A stretch of 64,000 nucleotides of DNA from Vallitalea guaymasensis. Its GTDB lineage: Bacteria > Bacillota > Clostridia > Lachnospirales > Vallitaleaceae. Made by a program: the position numbers and the translations under genes. Positions 36,640 through 44,723 of this stretch are shown here, one piece after another. The notes under the pieces were generated by a model. That model ran no database searches and had not been told where the DNA came from. It worked only from the letters and a program-made list of their open reading frames with translations. The first letter of the stretch is position 1; every line of letters begins with the position of its first letter. The stretch is from NCBI RefSeq assembly GCF_018141425.1, contig NZ_CP058561.1:4278001-4342000 (forward strand). The letters run 5' to 3'.

Positions 36640-37122
36640 ATGAGAAAAAGAAGTTTTGTAGTAATCTTAACTCTTTCAATTATGTTGTTATTAAATGGTA
36701 TGACTTGTTTAGCGGCTCATGGCGAAAATACTTTAAGACCTGGTGAATCTCTAAGTATGTGGCAGTGGATTGAATCCAGTAATCATGAATATTTACTTCA
36801 AATGCAAACAGGTGGAAAAATGGTTCTATATAGTAAAAGTAGAGGTGTACTTTGGACATCACCAATATCATATTATCCAGGATATAATCATAGACCTAAT
36901 AGATTTATAATGCAACACGATGGTAATTTGGTTATGTACCATAATTTGTTTCCTAGTAAACCAGATCCTGGTGACATAGGTGATCAGACTTTGTATGATA
37001 TGCCAGTCTGGGATTCCAAAACATATAATAACCCTGGTGCACATCTTATACTTCAAGATGATGGTAATCTAGTGATTTACCAAGGAACTCAACCACTTTG
37101 GGCAACAGGAACTAATCTATAG
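36640..37122 (+). CDS. Secreted bulb-type (mannose-binding-like) lectin protein
   Basis: The 160-residue protein has a signal peptide (about 1-26, ending CLAAHG) followed by one B-lectin beta-prism domain. The mannose-site signature QxDxNxVxY appears twice exactly, as QHDGNLVMY (about residue 90) and QDDGNLVIY (about 140). A degenerate first copy (QMQTGGKMVLY, about 50) makes the third side of the prism. Each is followed by a VW/LW tryptophan. This fold binds alpha-mannosides in plants and occurs in bacterial lectin-like bacteriocins. An extended -10 (TGATATAAT, 36587-36595) lies upstream. It may be an adhesin or a bacteriocin; no immunity gene is recognised, though the small membrane protein at 36182 is divergent from it. 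Confidence 0.82.
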   Translation: MRKRSFVVILTLSIMLLLNGMTCLAAHGENTLRPGESLSMWQWIESSNHEYLLQMQTGGKMVLYSKSRGVLWTSPISYYPGYNHRPNRFIMQHDGNLVMYHNLFPSKPDPGDIGDQTLYDMPVWDSKTYNNPGAHLILQDDGNLVIYQGTQPLWATGTNL

Positions 37123-37190
37123 CACTTAATAAGCATTTTAGTTTTTTGACTCCAATATGAAATAATTTGTGTATATAAATAATGGGAAAT

Positions 37191-37239
37191 AGGATTTCAT
37201 AATAATGGATTCATTCTTTATTAAGGAGTCCTTTTTTTC
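37191..37239 (+). terminator. Probable terminator after lectin gene
   Basis: AGGATTTC (37191-37198) can pair with GGAGTCCT (37225-37232), followed by a long T run; a shorter GGATTC/GAGTCC alternative exists. Confidence 0.6.
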
Positions 37240-37307
37240 AAGTATCCAATTACTTGTAACTTATCTATTTAAAATATATAATTTAATGATGGTAGTTTTG
37301 TAGGTAA

Positions 37308-38066
37308 CTAAAAATTCATTTCTATGTCTTCACTTTTAATGATTTTCGTTTTAACTATTTCTCTATAAGGGTTATCTTTATAATTAGTATCAAAGAACTT
37401 GCATAGATAACGAATTTCCTCATTGCTTTTAACAATGATAAAGTTTATATCTTCTAATTCAAAGTTAAGGACATGATAATTTTTCATGGTTTCATTATAT
37501 TCTTCAATCTTTTCTTCTTGTATTTCTGAACATAAATACAATTGCTTAATATTATCTTTTTTTATTATAATAGAGTCTTTTTCTTCTTCCAAAGGAATAT
37601 ATCTCCATTCTCTTTCGTTATAATAATCTTTAGCACCTGCTTCAATACGCACAGGTTTATAATTCATAAAAGTGTACTCGAGTGCTTTTTTTAGTCTATT
37701 TAAATCAAAATTGTCAAAGTTGATACTTTTGTTGTTGGTTATCATATCAATACATGCATCATATTGTATTTTAATTGCGTGAATGAAGTTTGAGTTTTCA
37801 TTATAATAGTTTATTGGATTAATTCTATTAGTCATTCCCCATTTTTTGTTGAATCCAATAGCATAACAGCCGTATTGTTCTATATGTTTTTTTACTAAAG
37901 ACAATGGAATATCACAAAAACATTTCATCAGAATATAGACCGGTTCATTAAAAAACACGGATTGTTCTTTATAATATCTAGGAGAAAATTTATTGTTTAA
38001 GATATCTTCCAAGAAAGAAAATTCCTTCATAAAATGAAATAAGGTTTCTGCACTAATAATACTCAT
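37308..38066 (-). CDS. AbiGi-like abortive infection protein
   Basis: The 252-residue protein resembles the AbiGi family (antitoxin partner in AbiG-type phage abortive infection). It begins SAETLFHFMKEFSFLEDILNN, then KFSPRYY, MKCFCDIPLSLVKKHIEQYG, CYAIGFNKKWGMTNRINPI and a late NEREWRYIP. This LFHF/CFCDIP/YGxYxIGFxKxWG order is what I recognise. In AbiG the neighbour abiGii encodes a nucleotidyltransferase-like toxin. None is seen within 2 kb on either side, so the gene is an orphan. Homologous domains also occur alone. GGAAG precedes the ATG at 38066. The surrounding accessory genes fit lateral gain. Confidence 0.68.
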   Translation of the reverse strand: MSIISAETLFHFMKEFSFLEDILNNKFSPRYYKEQSVFFNEPVYILMKCFCDIPLSLVKKHIEQYGCYAIGFNKKWGMTNRINPINYYNENSNFIHAIKIQYDACIDMITNNKSINFDNFDLNRLKKALEYTFMNYKPVRIEAGAKDYYNEREWRYIPLEEEKDSIIIKKDNIKQLYLCSEIQEEKIEEYNETMKNYHVLNFELEDINFIIVKSNEEIRYLCKFFDTNYKDNPYREIVKTKIIKSEDIEMNF

Positions 38067-38372
38067 ATATTAAGCTTCCTTTTCTGTATTTTAATATCTA
38101 AGGGCACAATTGTATAAGTTGAATTATATAATGACCTACAGTTCCCTTTGAGACTAAAATAGTTTGTAGTGGTATGATGTTATTTTATACAATGCAAACA
38201 AGATATATACAGAATATTTTGCTCGATATTGTTGCTTATTCCCGAATTATCTGTTAATATTAAATGAGAATTTAAACAAGATTGTATATAATCAAGTAGA
38301 AAAAATCTATGTAATAAATAAGTTTATACAATTAAAAAAGAAAAATAACATTAATAAAAAAGGTGATTATGC
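38067..38372. other. Divergent promoter region, nothing specific
   Basis: About 300 bases between the AbiGi-like gene (minus) and the next plus-strand gene. TTGAGA (38148) and TATGAT (38173) could form a weak promoter with a 19-base spacer. I see no repeat, RNA fold or ORF. Confidence 0.4.
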
Positions 38373-38885
38373 ATGAAGAAAAAGTACTATTTAATATTTA
38401 TACCCATTATTTTGTTCTTATTAATATATTCATTAAGAGTAAATACTAATTTAAATAAGATGAAAGAAACATATGACAATAAACAGAAGATGATTATGAA
38501 TGATCATATACTCAGCTTTAATATTATTGGCGATTTATATGGTGATGAAATATTAGAAACTGAATTTCCACAGATTGAAATACAGAACATAATAAATGCT
38601 CTAAAAAAAGCTGATATAAGTAATATGCATTTATTTGAAGATGATAGTTTGGACATTAGTAAATTCTATAGAGAATATACACATCTATTGGAACAATACA
38701 AAATGGAACAAATTAGAGAGGGCGTCATTGAAGAGGAACAAAAGTTCAAAGATGTTATTAACGACCTTAACATTATAAAAGGTTGGTTAGAAGATAGATA
38801 TCATGAAGATAACTACCAGCCATATACATATCAAGAATTGAAAGAGCAGTTAAATGATAAGTTGAAATATGCAAATTTTGAGTAA
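38373..38885 (+). CDS. Membrane-anchored protein of unknown function
   Basis: The 170-residue product has one N-terminal hydrophobic segment (about residues 5-22, IFIPIILFLLIYSL) and an otherwise hydrophilic, helical body rich in Glu, Lys and Asp, with coiled-coil potential from about 95 to 165. The topology is a signal anchor with the body outside. No family is recognised. AAAGGTGATT precedes ATG 38373. It is followed 26 bases later by the AraC-family gene, so the two may share a transcript. Confidence 0.55.
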   Translation: MKKKYYLIFIPIILFLLIYSLRVNTNLNKMKETYDNKQKMIMNDHILSFNIIGDLYGDEILETEFPQIEIQNIINALKKADISNMHLFEDDSLDISKFYREYTHLLEQYKMEQIREGVIEEEQKFKDVINDLNIIKGWLEDRYHEDNYQPYTYQELKEQLNDKLKYANFE

Positions 38886-38911
38886 GACTATGAGTATTAA
38901 CAAAGTTAGAG

Positions 38912-39637
38912 GTGATAAATATTTCCAATATCCATTATCTAAAAGACCATATATTATTATTTTCTGAAAAAACTCCTAACAAACATAAACATTTTGCCAA
39001 ACATCTTATATATGGAGTAGATGGAAATCTTGAATGTGCTATTGGAGATAAAAAGGTAATTTGTAGGGGAATATGTATTGAATCAAATGTCCTTCATACT
39101 GTACTAACTCAAAATACAAAAAGGATAATATTATTAATTGATGAAACAAGTGAAATTGCACGTTCAATCAGCTATAAGTTTCTCAAAGGTCAAAAATATA
39201 AAATAATAGATGAAGAAATTGTTAATCAAGTTTCAACTTATTACTATAAGTGTAAAGATACTGAAGAACTTGATGAAAAAATATTATCAATATGCGATAT
39301 TCAAAATTTTAACCAAATAACTTATGATGATAGAGTAATTAAAGTTATTGATGAAATTGATAGAACTGAAAGCATACAGAAAGATATTTTTGATAAGCTA
39401 AGTAATATTGCATATCTATCACAGAGTCGTCTTTCACATCTTTTTAGAGAGCAAGTAAAGATATCTTTAGCAAGTTTTTTAGTAATGGCAAAAATGCATA
39501 AGACCTATAATTATTATATGCGTGGAGAAAATTTAACTACAGCTTCTATACATGCAGGATTTGATAGTTCATCACATTTTTCTGCAACGTGTAAAAAGAT
39601 GTTTGGATTATCATTTTCGGATTTTAAGAGAGATTAA
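38912..39637 (+). CDS. AraC-family transcriptional regulator
   Basis: The 241-residue protein has a degenerate cupin-like N-terminal half (FAKHLIYGVDGNLECAIGDKK) and a C-terminal AraC DNA-binding domain (about 145-241). The two helix-turn-helix units are LSNIAYLSQSRLSHLFREQV and TTASIHAGFDSSSHFSATCKKMFGLSFSDFK, described at about 163-182 and 208-238. It lies directly before the hydrolase pair at 39711 and is a likely regulator of it. The start is uncertain: GTG 38912 overlaps its own SD-like GAGGTG, and a non-standard ATT nearby would be better spaced. No ATG is available. Confidence 0.85.
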   Translation: MINISNIHYLKDHILLFSEKTPNKHKHFAKHLIYGVDGNLECAIGDKKVICRGICIESNVLHTVLTQNTKRIILLIDETSEIARSISYKFLKGQKYKIIDEEIVNQVSTYYYKCKDTEELDEKILSICDIQNFNQITYDDRVIKVIDEIDRTESIQKDIFDKLSNIAYLSQSRLSHLFREQVKISLASFLVMAKMHKTYNYYMRGENLTTASIHAGFDSSSHFSATCKKMFGLSFSDFKRD

Positions 39638-39710
39638 GTTAGCGTTTATTTAAAAGTTTCCTTTTTTACAGTGAGATATAATACACACAAAAAAAGGAGA
39701 TTTTTATATA

Positions 39711-40886
39711 ATGAAGAAAATAGAACTCAAAAAAGGGTCATATAGACTTAACAAACAGGATAACTTCAATTTTCAGCTTAATAGGGTTATTATGTGGGAT
39801 GGTGGAAGACTAGAAGATGTTGAACCTATTTCAAATAAAATTACTGATAGTAAAAGCTGGAAAGAACAACTTATTAAACTTGGTGATATAGCAATAAAAG
39901 AAAATCGTACAGAGAATGCAATAGCTTATTATCGTATGAGTGAATTTTTTATGTATGACGGAGATGAAGATAAACTAAAATATTATCAGCTTGCTACAAA
40001 GCTTTTTTATGATTATTACCAAGATCATTTTTCAAATAATAAAGTAAAAAGGTTAAAGGTAGACTATGAAGGGGTTGCGCTACCGGTTATGTATACGAAG
40101 GCTATTGGAGAGAAGAAGGATACGATTCTTCTTCATGGAGGCAATGATTCATACTATGAAGAGTTTTTCTATCCAATGCTTTATTTTGCTGAGAATGGTT
40201 TTGATGTCTATTTATTTGAAGGTCCCGGTCAAGGCGGGGTAGTAAGAGAACAAGGAAAACATTTCACACCATATTGGGAGAAACCAGTAAAGGCAATTCT
40301 TGATGCATTAAAACTTGAGGATATAACCATAATTGGAGCATCTCTTGGTGGTATGCTTGCTCCACGAGCCGCTGCATTTGATAAAAGAATAAAAAGGGTA
40401 ATTGGATGGTCTATATTCCCAAATTTTCTTAGCGTTGCTCTTTATTCATTTCCAAAATCAGCTAGAGGGATTGTTAAATGGATGCTTAACAATAACTTCA
40501 AGTGGATTATAAATTCTAAAGTAAAAAAGCTAATGAAAAAAGATCCAACAGTTGATTGGGGAATAAAACATGGTATGTATGCATATGAAGTTGAATCCCC
40601 ATTTGAATATCTGAAGAAGCTGAACACCTATCAAATGGTTGATGTTGGTCATAGAATTAATCAGGATATGTTAGTAATAGGTGCTGAAAAAGACCATTTT
40701 ATCAACAAGGAACTCTATAAAGAAGAGTTGGATTCATTAGTTAATGTACGTTCTCTAACTTACCGATTATTTACTGAGAAAGAATATGGTGAAGGACACT
40801 GTAATGTAGGATGCTCAAAACTTTGTTTTGATACAATGATTAATTGGATAGAGCAGATGAAGAAGAGAGATTCATATATGGGGTGA
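39711..40886 (+). CDS. Alpha/beta hydrolase, FrsA/esterase-like
   Basis: The 391-residue protein has an N-terminal helical lid of about 125 residues, including a TPR-like stretch IAIKENRTENAIAYYRMSEF. A Ser hydrolase core follows: TILLHGGNDSYYEEF, YLFEGPGQGG, the elbow IGASLGGML with Ser211, the acid in MLVIGAEKDHF and His in EGHCNVG. This is the layout of FrsA/DUF1100-type esterases acting on acyl or carbon-carbon bonds. The substrate is unknown. AAAAGGAG precedes ATG 39711. The following gene starts 9 bases after its stop codon, so they form an operon next to the AraC regulator. Confidence 0.82.
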   Translation: MKKIELKKGSYRLNKQDNFNFQLNRVIMWDGGRLEDVEPISNKITDSKSWKEQLIKLGDIAIKENRTENAIAYYRMSEFFMYDGDEDKLKYYQLATKLFYDYYQDHFSNNKVKRLKVDYEGVALPVMYTKAIGEKKDTILLHGGNDSYYEEFFYPMLYFAENGFDVYLFEGPGQGGVVREQGKHFTPYWEKPVKAILDALKLEDITIIGASLGGMLAPRAAAFDKRIKRVIGWSIFPNFLSVALYSFPKSARGIVKWMLNNNFKWIINSKVKKLMKKDPTVDWGIKHGMYAYEVESPFEYLKKLNTYQMVDVGHRINQDMLVIGAEKDHFINKELYKEELDSLVNVRSLTYRLFTEKEYGEGHCNVGCSKLCFDTMINWIEQMKKRDSYMG

Positions 40887-40895
40887 TTATATTTC

Positions 40896-41546
40896 ATGCT
40901 AAATACAAAAGATATATATCGTGATTATTTAAATTCGTTAATTAAAGAATCAGTACATACTATTGAAAATGATTTATTGGGTTTAATTACTCAAAACGAT
41001 TTCTTGACAAAAGTAAGAATAATGCTTTTGAAAGAACAAAGATACAATGAATTAGCATCTATCTACGAACTTATTGGAATGAACTATAAAAGTGCTAATA
41101 AACTATTTTTCAATAATTATCTTACTTATAATTATCAAGCCCATAGTTTGCTTAATGTAAGTTGTTACTATTATAAATATATAAATAGTGAATACTCAAA
41201 TTTACTAGCACAATTAATTGCTTTCTCACAGAAAAAGGTATTGAATCAAAATGTTAATATTAGGCTTGCCAATGAATATGCAATGAATGTTGAATTACTG
41301 GGTGATATATATTTATTGCTTGATAATAATAAATCTAAGAAATATTATAGTAAAGCAAAAGTTTTGTATGAAGATGTTGACCGCTATGACCAACTTTCTA
41401 GTGGTAATGAATATTGGTGTGCTGATGTATTAAGAGAAACAAGTATAGCATTAAAAGAATGCTTTAATATTGAACTGAATTTTAGTGATTTAGGAATAGA
41501 ACGAATACAACAAAAAAGTGAGTTATTCAATATAATAAATCAATGA
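40896..41546 (+). CDS. Helical protein of unknown function, paired with hydrolase
   Basis: The 216-residue protein is soluble and predicted mostly helical, with TPR-like pairs (YNELASIYELIGMNYKSANKLFF, and NVELLGDIYLLLDNNKSKKYYSKAKVLYEDV in pieces around 115-155). It has no signal peptide, metal motif or catalytic signature I can name. It begins 9 bases after the hydrolase stop, with GGGGTGATT as RBS, so the two are co-expressed and the products may interact. A 7-bp hairpin follows its stop (ACAAAAT-GCAT-ATTTTGT). Confidence 0.6.
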   Translation: MLNTKDIYRDYLNSLIKESVHTIENDLLGLITQNDFLTKVRIMLLKEQRYNELASIYELIGMNYKSANKLFFNNYLTYNYQAHSLLNVSCYYYKYINSEYSNLLAQLIAFSQKKVLNQNVNIRLANEYAMNVELLGDIYLLLDNNKSKKYYSKAKVLYEDVDRYDQLSSGNEYWCADVLRETSIALKECFNIELNFSDLGIERIQQKSELFNIINQ

Positions 41547-41612
41547 TTTTAACAAAATGCATATTTTGTATATTGTAGAAGGTGTTTAAGACTTTAAGGA
41601 ATGGTGTTAATT

Positions 41613-42035
41613 ATGAGAAGATATAAGAAAATAATAATATTACTCTTAATATTAGTACTTATTATCTTAGTGGTTAAATATATATCAACAAAGCCTACGC
41701 TACATGAAGAAAATATAAAAAGCATAACCATAGCTACCCTTCCATCTCCGCCAAAAGTTAAGAAAATAACCAGAAAAGAAGATATAGCCAAATTCGTTAA
41801 CTACTATAATCAAATAAAAGGTAAACCATTAATATTAAGAGCTTTTCAAAGTCAGAAAGGTTGGGAACTGCTAATTAAGATTAATAAGGGTTCACATACC
41901 TTAACATTCATAGGAAACGAAATTGAAGTAGATGGTCATTGGTTTGTGGTTGATGATGAAGTAAAAGAGAATGTTAAAAAGTTATATAATGATTTTAATT
42001 ATGAAGAAATGGATTATATAATGTATGAGCAGTAA
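41613..42035 (+). CDS. Membrane-anchored protein, possibly DUF5301
   Basis: The product (140 residues from ATG 41613) has an N-terminal transmembrane segment (RRYKKIIILLLILVLIILVV, about 2-21). A small alpha/beta domain follows: SITIATLPSPPKVKKI, KEDIAKFVNYYNQIKG, WELLIKI, LTFIGNEIEVDGHWFVVDD and KKLYNDFNYEEMD. The domain resembles the uncharacterised DUF5301 family, from memory. ATG 41601 is an alternative start, but AAGGA at 41596-41600 abuts it; 41613 leaves 12 bases. Outward-facing domain, role unknown. Confidence 0.55.
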   Translation: MRRYKKIIILLLILVLIILVVKYISTKPTLHEENIKSITIATLPSPPKVKKITRKEDIAKFVNYYNQIKGKPLILRAFQSQKGWELLIKINKGSHTLTFIGNEIEVDGHWFVVDDEVKENVKKLYNDFNYEEMDYIMYEQ

Positions 42036-42084
42036 TTGATAACTAATGCAAGAGATAAGGATATAATATATGAGGAGTAATTAT

Positions 42085-42909
42085 ATGAACAAACGTTTAA
42101 AAATGAGTGTAATATGTATATTGACCGTAATTGTTGTTATTTTGATAATAGGATATAGAGAATATAGTTATAGTATAAGGTGTGACAATAATATAAATGA
42201 ACTAATTGATAAATCATTAGCAGTTTTAAAAGAAAATATTGATTTAGAAGATTTTAGCATTTTTAATAGTTTTAATGATGATGAAATCGATAAAGTGAAG
42301 CCAAATTATTTTGCATCTCTGATTATATCAATAAGTGTAGATGTTATATTGATTGGTCTACTATGTTTTTGGGGAATAATGTATTTGTTAAATAGAGGTA
42401 AAAAAAATATTGATTATAAAGATAATCAAATACAAGAAAAAGTTTTGGAATTTTCGCTAATATGGTTAAATATATATAACATAGTTTTTGTGACTATAAC
42501 ATTTTTATTTCACCAAGGATTTTCATATTATACTAAAACCCTATATGAATTTGTGTATTTCCAAGATTATCGTATAATTATTTATAGTGTTATAATGTTG
42601 ATTTCCAGTATAATAGTAGTTGTTGCATACAAAAGAAAATTAAATATTTTTTGGTATGCTAATATAATTGGATTGATTTATATTTTAATAATCAAAATAG
42701 GTGAAGTCATTAATAAATATGACTATATTGGGAATATTAATATACATTTGACTGAGTTAACAAGCATCTTAATACTAAGCGTTTTATTATATAAATCCAT
42801 TATACATATAAAAAATAGTTTTAATAATGAAGACAAGAAAAATATGCTGACAGTAAGTGGATTCATATTTTGTGGAATCCTGTTACTAATGTTTTTAGAA
42901 GTTATTTAG
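42085..42909 (+). CDS. Multi-pass membrane protein, unknown
   Basis: The 274-residue product has about seven hydrophobic segments (near 5-25, 88-110, 130-150, 165-185, 190-212, 225-245 and 255-272) with a soluble loop at 30-75 between the first two. No transporter or enzyme motif is visible. ATG 42085 is chosen because AGGAG (42073-42077) is 7 bases upstream; ATG 42070 overlaps that site. It may be co-transcribed with the preceding small membrane protein (49-base gap) and ends at a strong terminator. Confidence 0.55.
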   Translation: MNKRLKMSVICILTVIVVILIIGYREYSYSIRCDNNINELIDKSLAVLKENIDLEDFSIFNSFNDDEIDKVKPNYFASLIISISVDVILIGLLCFWGIMYLLNRGKKNIDYKDNQIQEKVLEFSLIWLNIYNIVFVTITFLFHQGFSYYTKTLYEFVYFQDYRIIIYSVIMLISSIIVVVAYKRKLNIFWYANIIGLIYILIIKIGEVINKYDYIGNINIHLTELTSILILSVLLYKSIIHIKNSFNNEDKKNMLTVSGFIFCGILLLMFLEVI

Positions 42910-42945
42910 CCTATTTATTAAGATAATAAAATATTTATGCCACAT

Positions 42946-42980
42946 AAATCACAGGAATTAATTATTTCCTGTGATTTTTA
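42946..42980 (+). terminator. Terminator before the glycan locus
   Basis: AAATCACAGGAA and TTCCTGTGATTT form a 12-bp perfect stem, followed by TTTAT. Confidence 0.93.
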
Positions 42981-43102
42981 TATGCCATTTTATGAGATTT
43001 ATTAATCCTTTTGTTGGAATAAAAATTGACAATATGAGGGATACTCAAATATAAAAGAATAAAAAAGTAATAGAGCTAAAAGAGGATAAATCAGATGAAA
43101 AA

Positions 43103-43116
43103 ACCTATATATAGGT
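43103..43116. other. 14-bp perfect palindrome upstream of glycan operon
   Basis: ACCTATATATAGGT, immediately beside the distal LacI-type operator (43118). It may be part of the same regulatory region. Confidence 0.4.
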
Positions 43117-43117
43117 G

Positions 43118-43129
43118 AAACGTATCGAA
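43118..43129 (+). promoter_or_regulatory. Candidate distal LacI-family operator
   Basis: AAACGTATCGAA matches the proximal site at 43310 in 11 of 12 positions and contains the central CG typical of LacI-family operators. It lies about 120 bases upstream of the promoter. Confidence 0.55.
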
Positions 43130-43243
43130 TAAAAATATAATCTTGAATATAATATTGCTCAAAATAAAACATAGAATGAGGCAAAATATAACAATATAAA
43201 TTCAAATAAAATAAAAAAAATATACAAATTATAAAAAATAAAC

Positions 43244-43272
43244 TTGAAAAATATAAAATAAGATGTTATTAT
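43244..43272 (+). promoter_or_regulatory. Promoter of the glycan utilisation operon
   Basis: TTGAAA (43244-43249), 17-base spacer, TATTAT (43267-43272), 84 bases before the binding-protein start. Confidence 0.65.
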
Positions 43273-43305
43273 ACTTACAAGCTAATAAAATTTTTTTGGC
43301 TAACA

Positions 43306-43322
43306 GTTTAAACGTTTCGAAA
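43306..43322 (+). promoter_or_regulatory. Candidate proximal LacI-family operator
   Basis: GTTTAAACGTTTCGAAA holds three overlapping palindromes (GTTTAAAC, AAACGTTT, TTTCGAAA) about 30 bases after the expected start site, where a bound repressor would block transcription. The AAACGT(A/T)TCGAA core recurs at 43118. Confidence 0.65.
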
Positions 43323-43355
43323 ACATTATATTGATAATTAAAGGAGGAAATAATT

Positions 43356-44621
43356 ATGAGTAAGAAATTTTTAGCAGGAGTTCTCTGTATGTTATTGACT
43401 GTATCACTTTTTGTAGGATGCGGTTCAAAAGATGATAGTACTCCAAAAGAAAATGACTCGAAAACAGAAGGTGTAGATGAAAAAGTAACTTTAAATATAT
43501 GGGGTATGGGTGAAGAAGCAAAATTATTATCAGAGATTGAAAATGATTTTGAAACAAAAAATCCTAATATTGATATGGTTGTACAAGCTATTCCTTGGGA
43601 TCAGGCACATGATAAATTATTAATGGCAGTTGCTTCAGGTAAAGGACCAGATGTTGTTCAATTAGGTACAACATGGATTCCAGAATTTGCAGAAGCTGGA
43701 GTATTAAAAGATCTAACACAATATATTGACGAGTATCCTAATCTAGACCCTGCTAATTACTTTGATAGTTCAGTAGGTACTACAAAATTTGATGGTAAAT
43801 ATATAGGGGTACCTTGGTATGTTGATACACGTGCTATGTTCTACAGAACTGACTTATTAGAAGAAGTAGGATATCCTGAAGGACCTAACACATGGGATGA
43901 ATTAAAGGACGCAGCGACTAAGCTATCAGCAAGAGGAGATGAGTACTACGGAATAAGTTTTGACTTAGCAGACCAAGTATTCTCAATTCCTTACGGATGG
44001 CAAAATGGTTCAGAAATAATAAAAGATGGTAAACCTCTATTTAATGAGCCAGAATATGTTGAAGCAGTAAAATATCTTAATAGTTTCTTTGAAGAAGGAT
44101 TAGCACCAATTCAGGATGATATGGATTTAATCCAAGCTTTCAAAGAAGGAATCAAACCAATGTTTGTAAGTGGACCATGGATGATAAACATTATCAAGAA
44201 TCAAGTTCCAGAGATAGATGGAAAATGGGCTGTTCGTACTGTTCCAGCTAAAGAAAATAATACATCATCTGTAGGTGGTTCCAATCTTGTTATTTTTGAT
44301 AATACTAAAAATGAAGAAGCAGCTTTGAAATTCATTTCTTATATGACAGAAGTAGAAACACAAGTAAAATGGTTTGACGTAGCGAAATGCTTACCTGCAA
44401 GAACAGAAGCATGGAATGATGATAGCCTTGTAAGTGACCCATTCTTCAGTGCTTTTGGAGAACAAATGAAAAATTCAAAAATAGCACCATTTATTCCAGA
44501 GTGGGAATCTATAGCAATGGAAGTTAAGAAAAGCCTCGAAGAAATTAGTATCGGTGGAGCTGATATTGAAACAGAATTAGATGAATTGAACAAGACAGTT
44601 GAAAAGATGCTTGATAAGTAA
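43356..44621 (+). CDS. Sugar ABC transporter substrate-binding lipoprotein
   Basis: The 421-residue protein is a family 1 extracellular solute-binding lipoprotein. It has a signal peptide with lipobox FVGC (lipidated C22), then VTLNIWGMGEEAKLL, the MAVASGKGPDVVQLGTTWIPEFA and PWYVDTRAMFYRTDLL segments, and FVSGPWMINI. It binds an oligosaccharide outside the cell for the permeases at 44724 and 45649. The neighbouring GH94 phosphorylase and GH3 glucosidase suggest a beta-glucan oligomer, most likely a 1,2-linked sophoro-oligosaccharide. The hairpin after it may keep its mRNA in excess of the permeases. Confidence 0.93.
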   Translation: MSKKFLAGVLCMLLTVSLFVGCGSKDDSTPKENDSKTEGVDEKVTLNIWGMGEEAKLLSEIENDFETKNPNIDMVVQAIPWDQAHDKLLMAVASGKGPDVVQLGTTWIPEFAEAGVLKDLTQYIDEYPNLDPANYFDSSVGTTKFDGKYIGVPWYVDTRAMFYRTDLLEEVGYPEGPNTWDELKDAATKLSARGDEYYGISFDLADQVFSIPYGWQNGSEIIKDGKPLFNEPEYVEAVKYLNSFFEEGLAPIQDDMDLIQAFKEGIKPMFVSGPWMINIIKNQVPEIDGKWAVRTVPAKENNTSSVGGSNLVIFDNTKNEEAALKFISYMTEVETQVKWFDVAKCLPARTEAWNDDSLVSDPFFSAFGEQMKNSKIAPFIPEWESIAMEVKKSLEEISIGGADIETELDELNKTVEKMLDK

Positions 44622-44650
44622 TTAGTTTTAATTACTTATACATAAAATAA

Positions 44651-44700
44651 GGGGCTGTCGGATAATACATTTTTTTGGATGGCTATCCGACAGCCCCATT
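44651..44700 (+). repeat. Fold-back element 1: 14-bp perfect hairpin inside the ABC operon
   Basis: GGGGCTGTCGGATA (44651-44664) is exactly inverted at 44684-44697, with a T-rich loop and ATTTT after. It would terminate or protect the binding-protein mRNA. Its left arm plus loop (GGGGCTGTC...AATACATTTTTT) is shared with the elements at 59873 and 60996, so it belongs to a dispersed family and is not a one-off terminator. Confidence 0.8.
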
Positions 44701-44723
44701 TTAATCAGAAATCAGGTGACTAA

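Noticed and set aside
30345-38263. Shared AATTATCTG(C/T)TAATATTAA upstream of the genes at 30430 and 38373
   Set aside because: 18 of 19 bases match, but the motif is almost all A/T. In this composition such matches are expected by chance, and distances to the start codons differ.
37308-41546. Complete AbiG or toxin-antitoxin system
   Set aside because: The neighbours of the AbiGi-like gene (unknown membrane protein, AraC regulator, hydrolase) do not resemble the AbiGii toxin.
43002-43205. Minus-strand open frame of 67 codons before the glycan operon
   Set aside because: No ribosome binding site, low-complexity aromatic-rich translation and position over the regulatory region.
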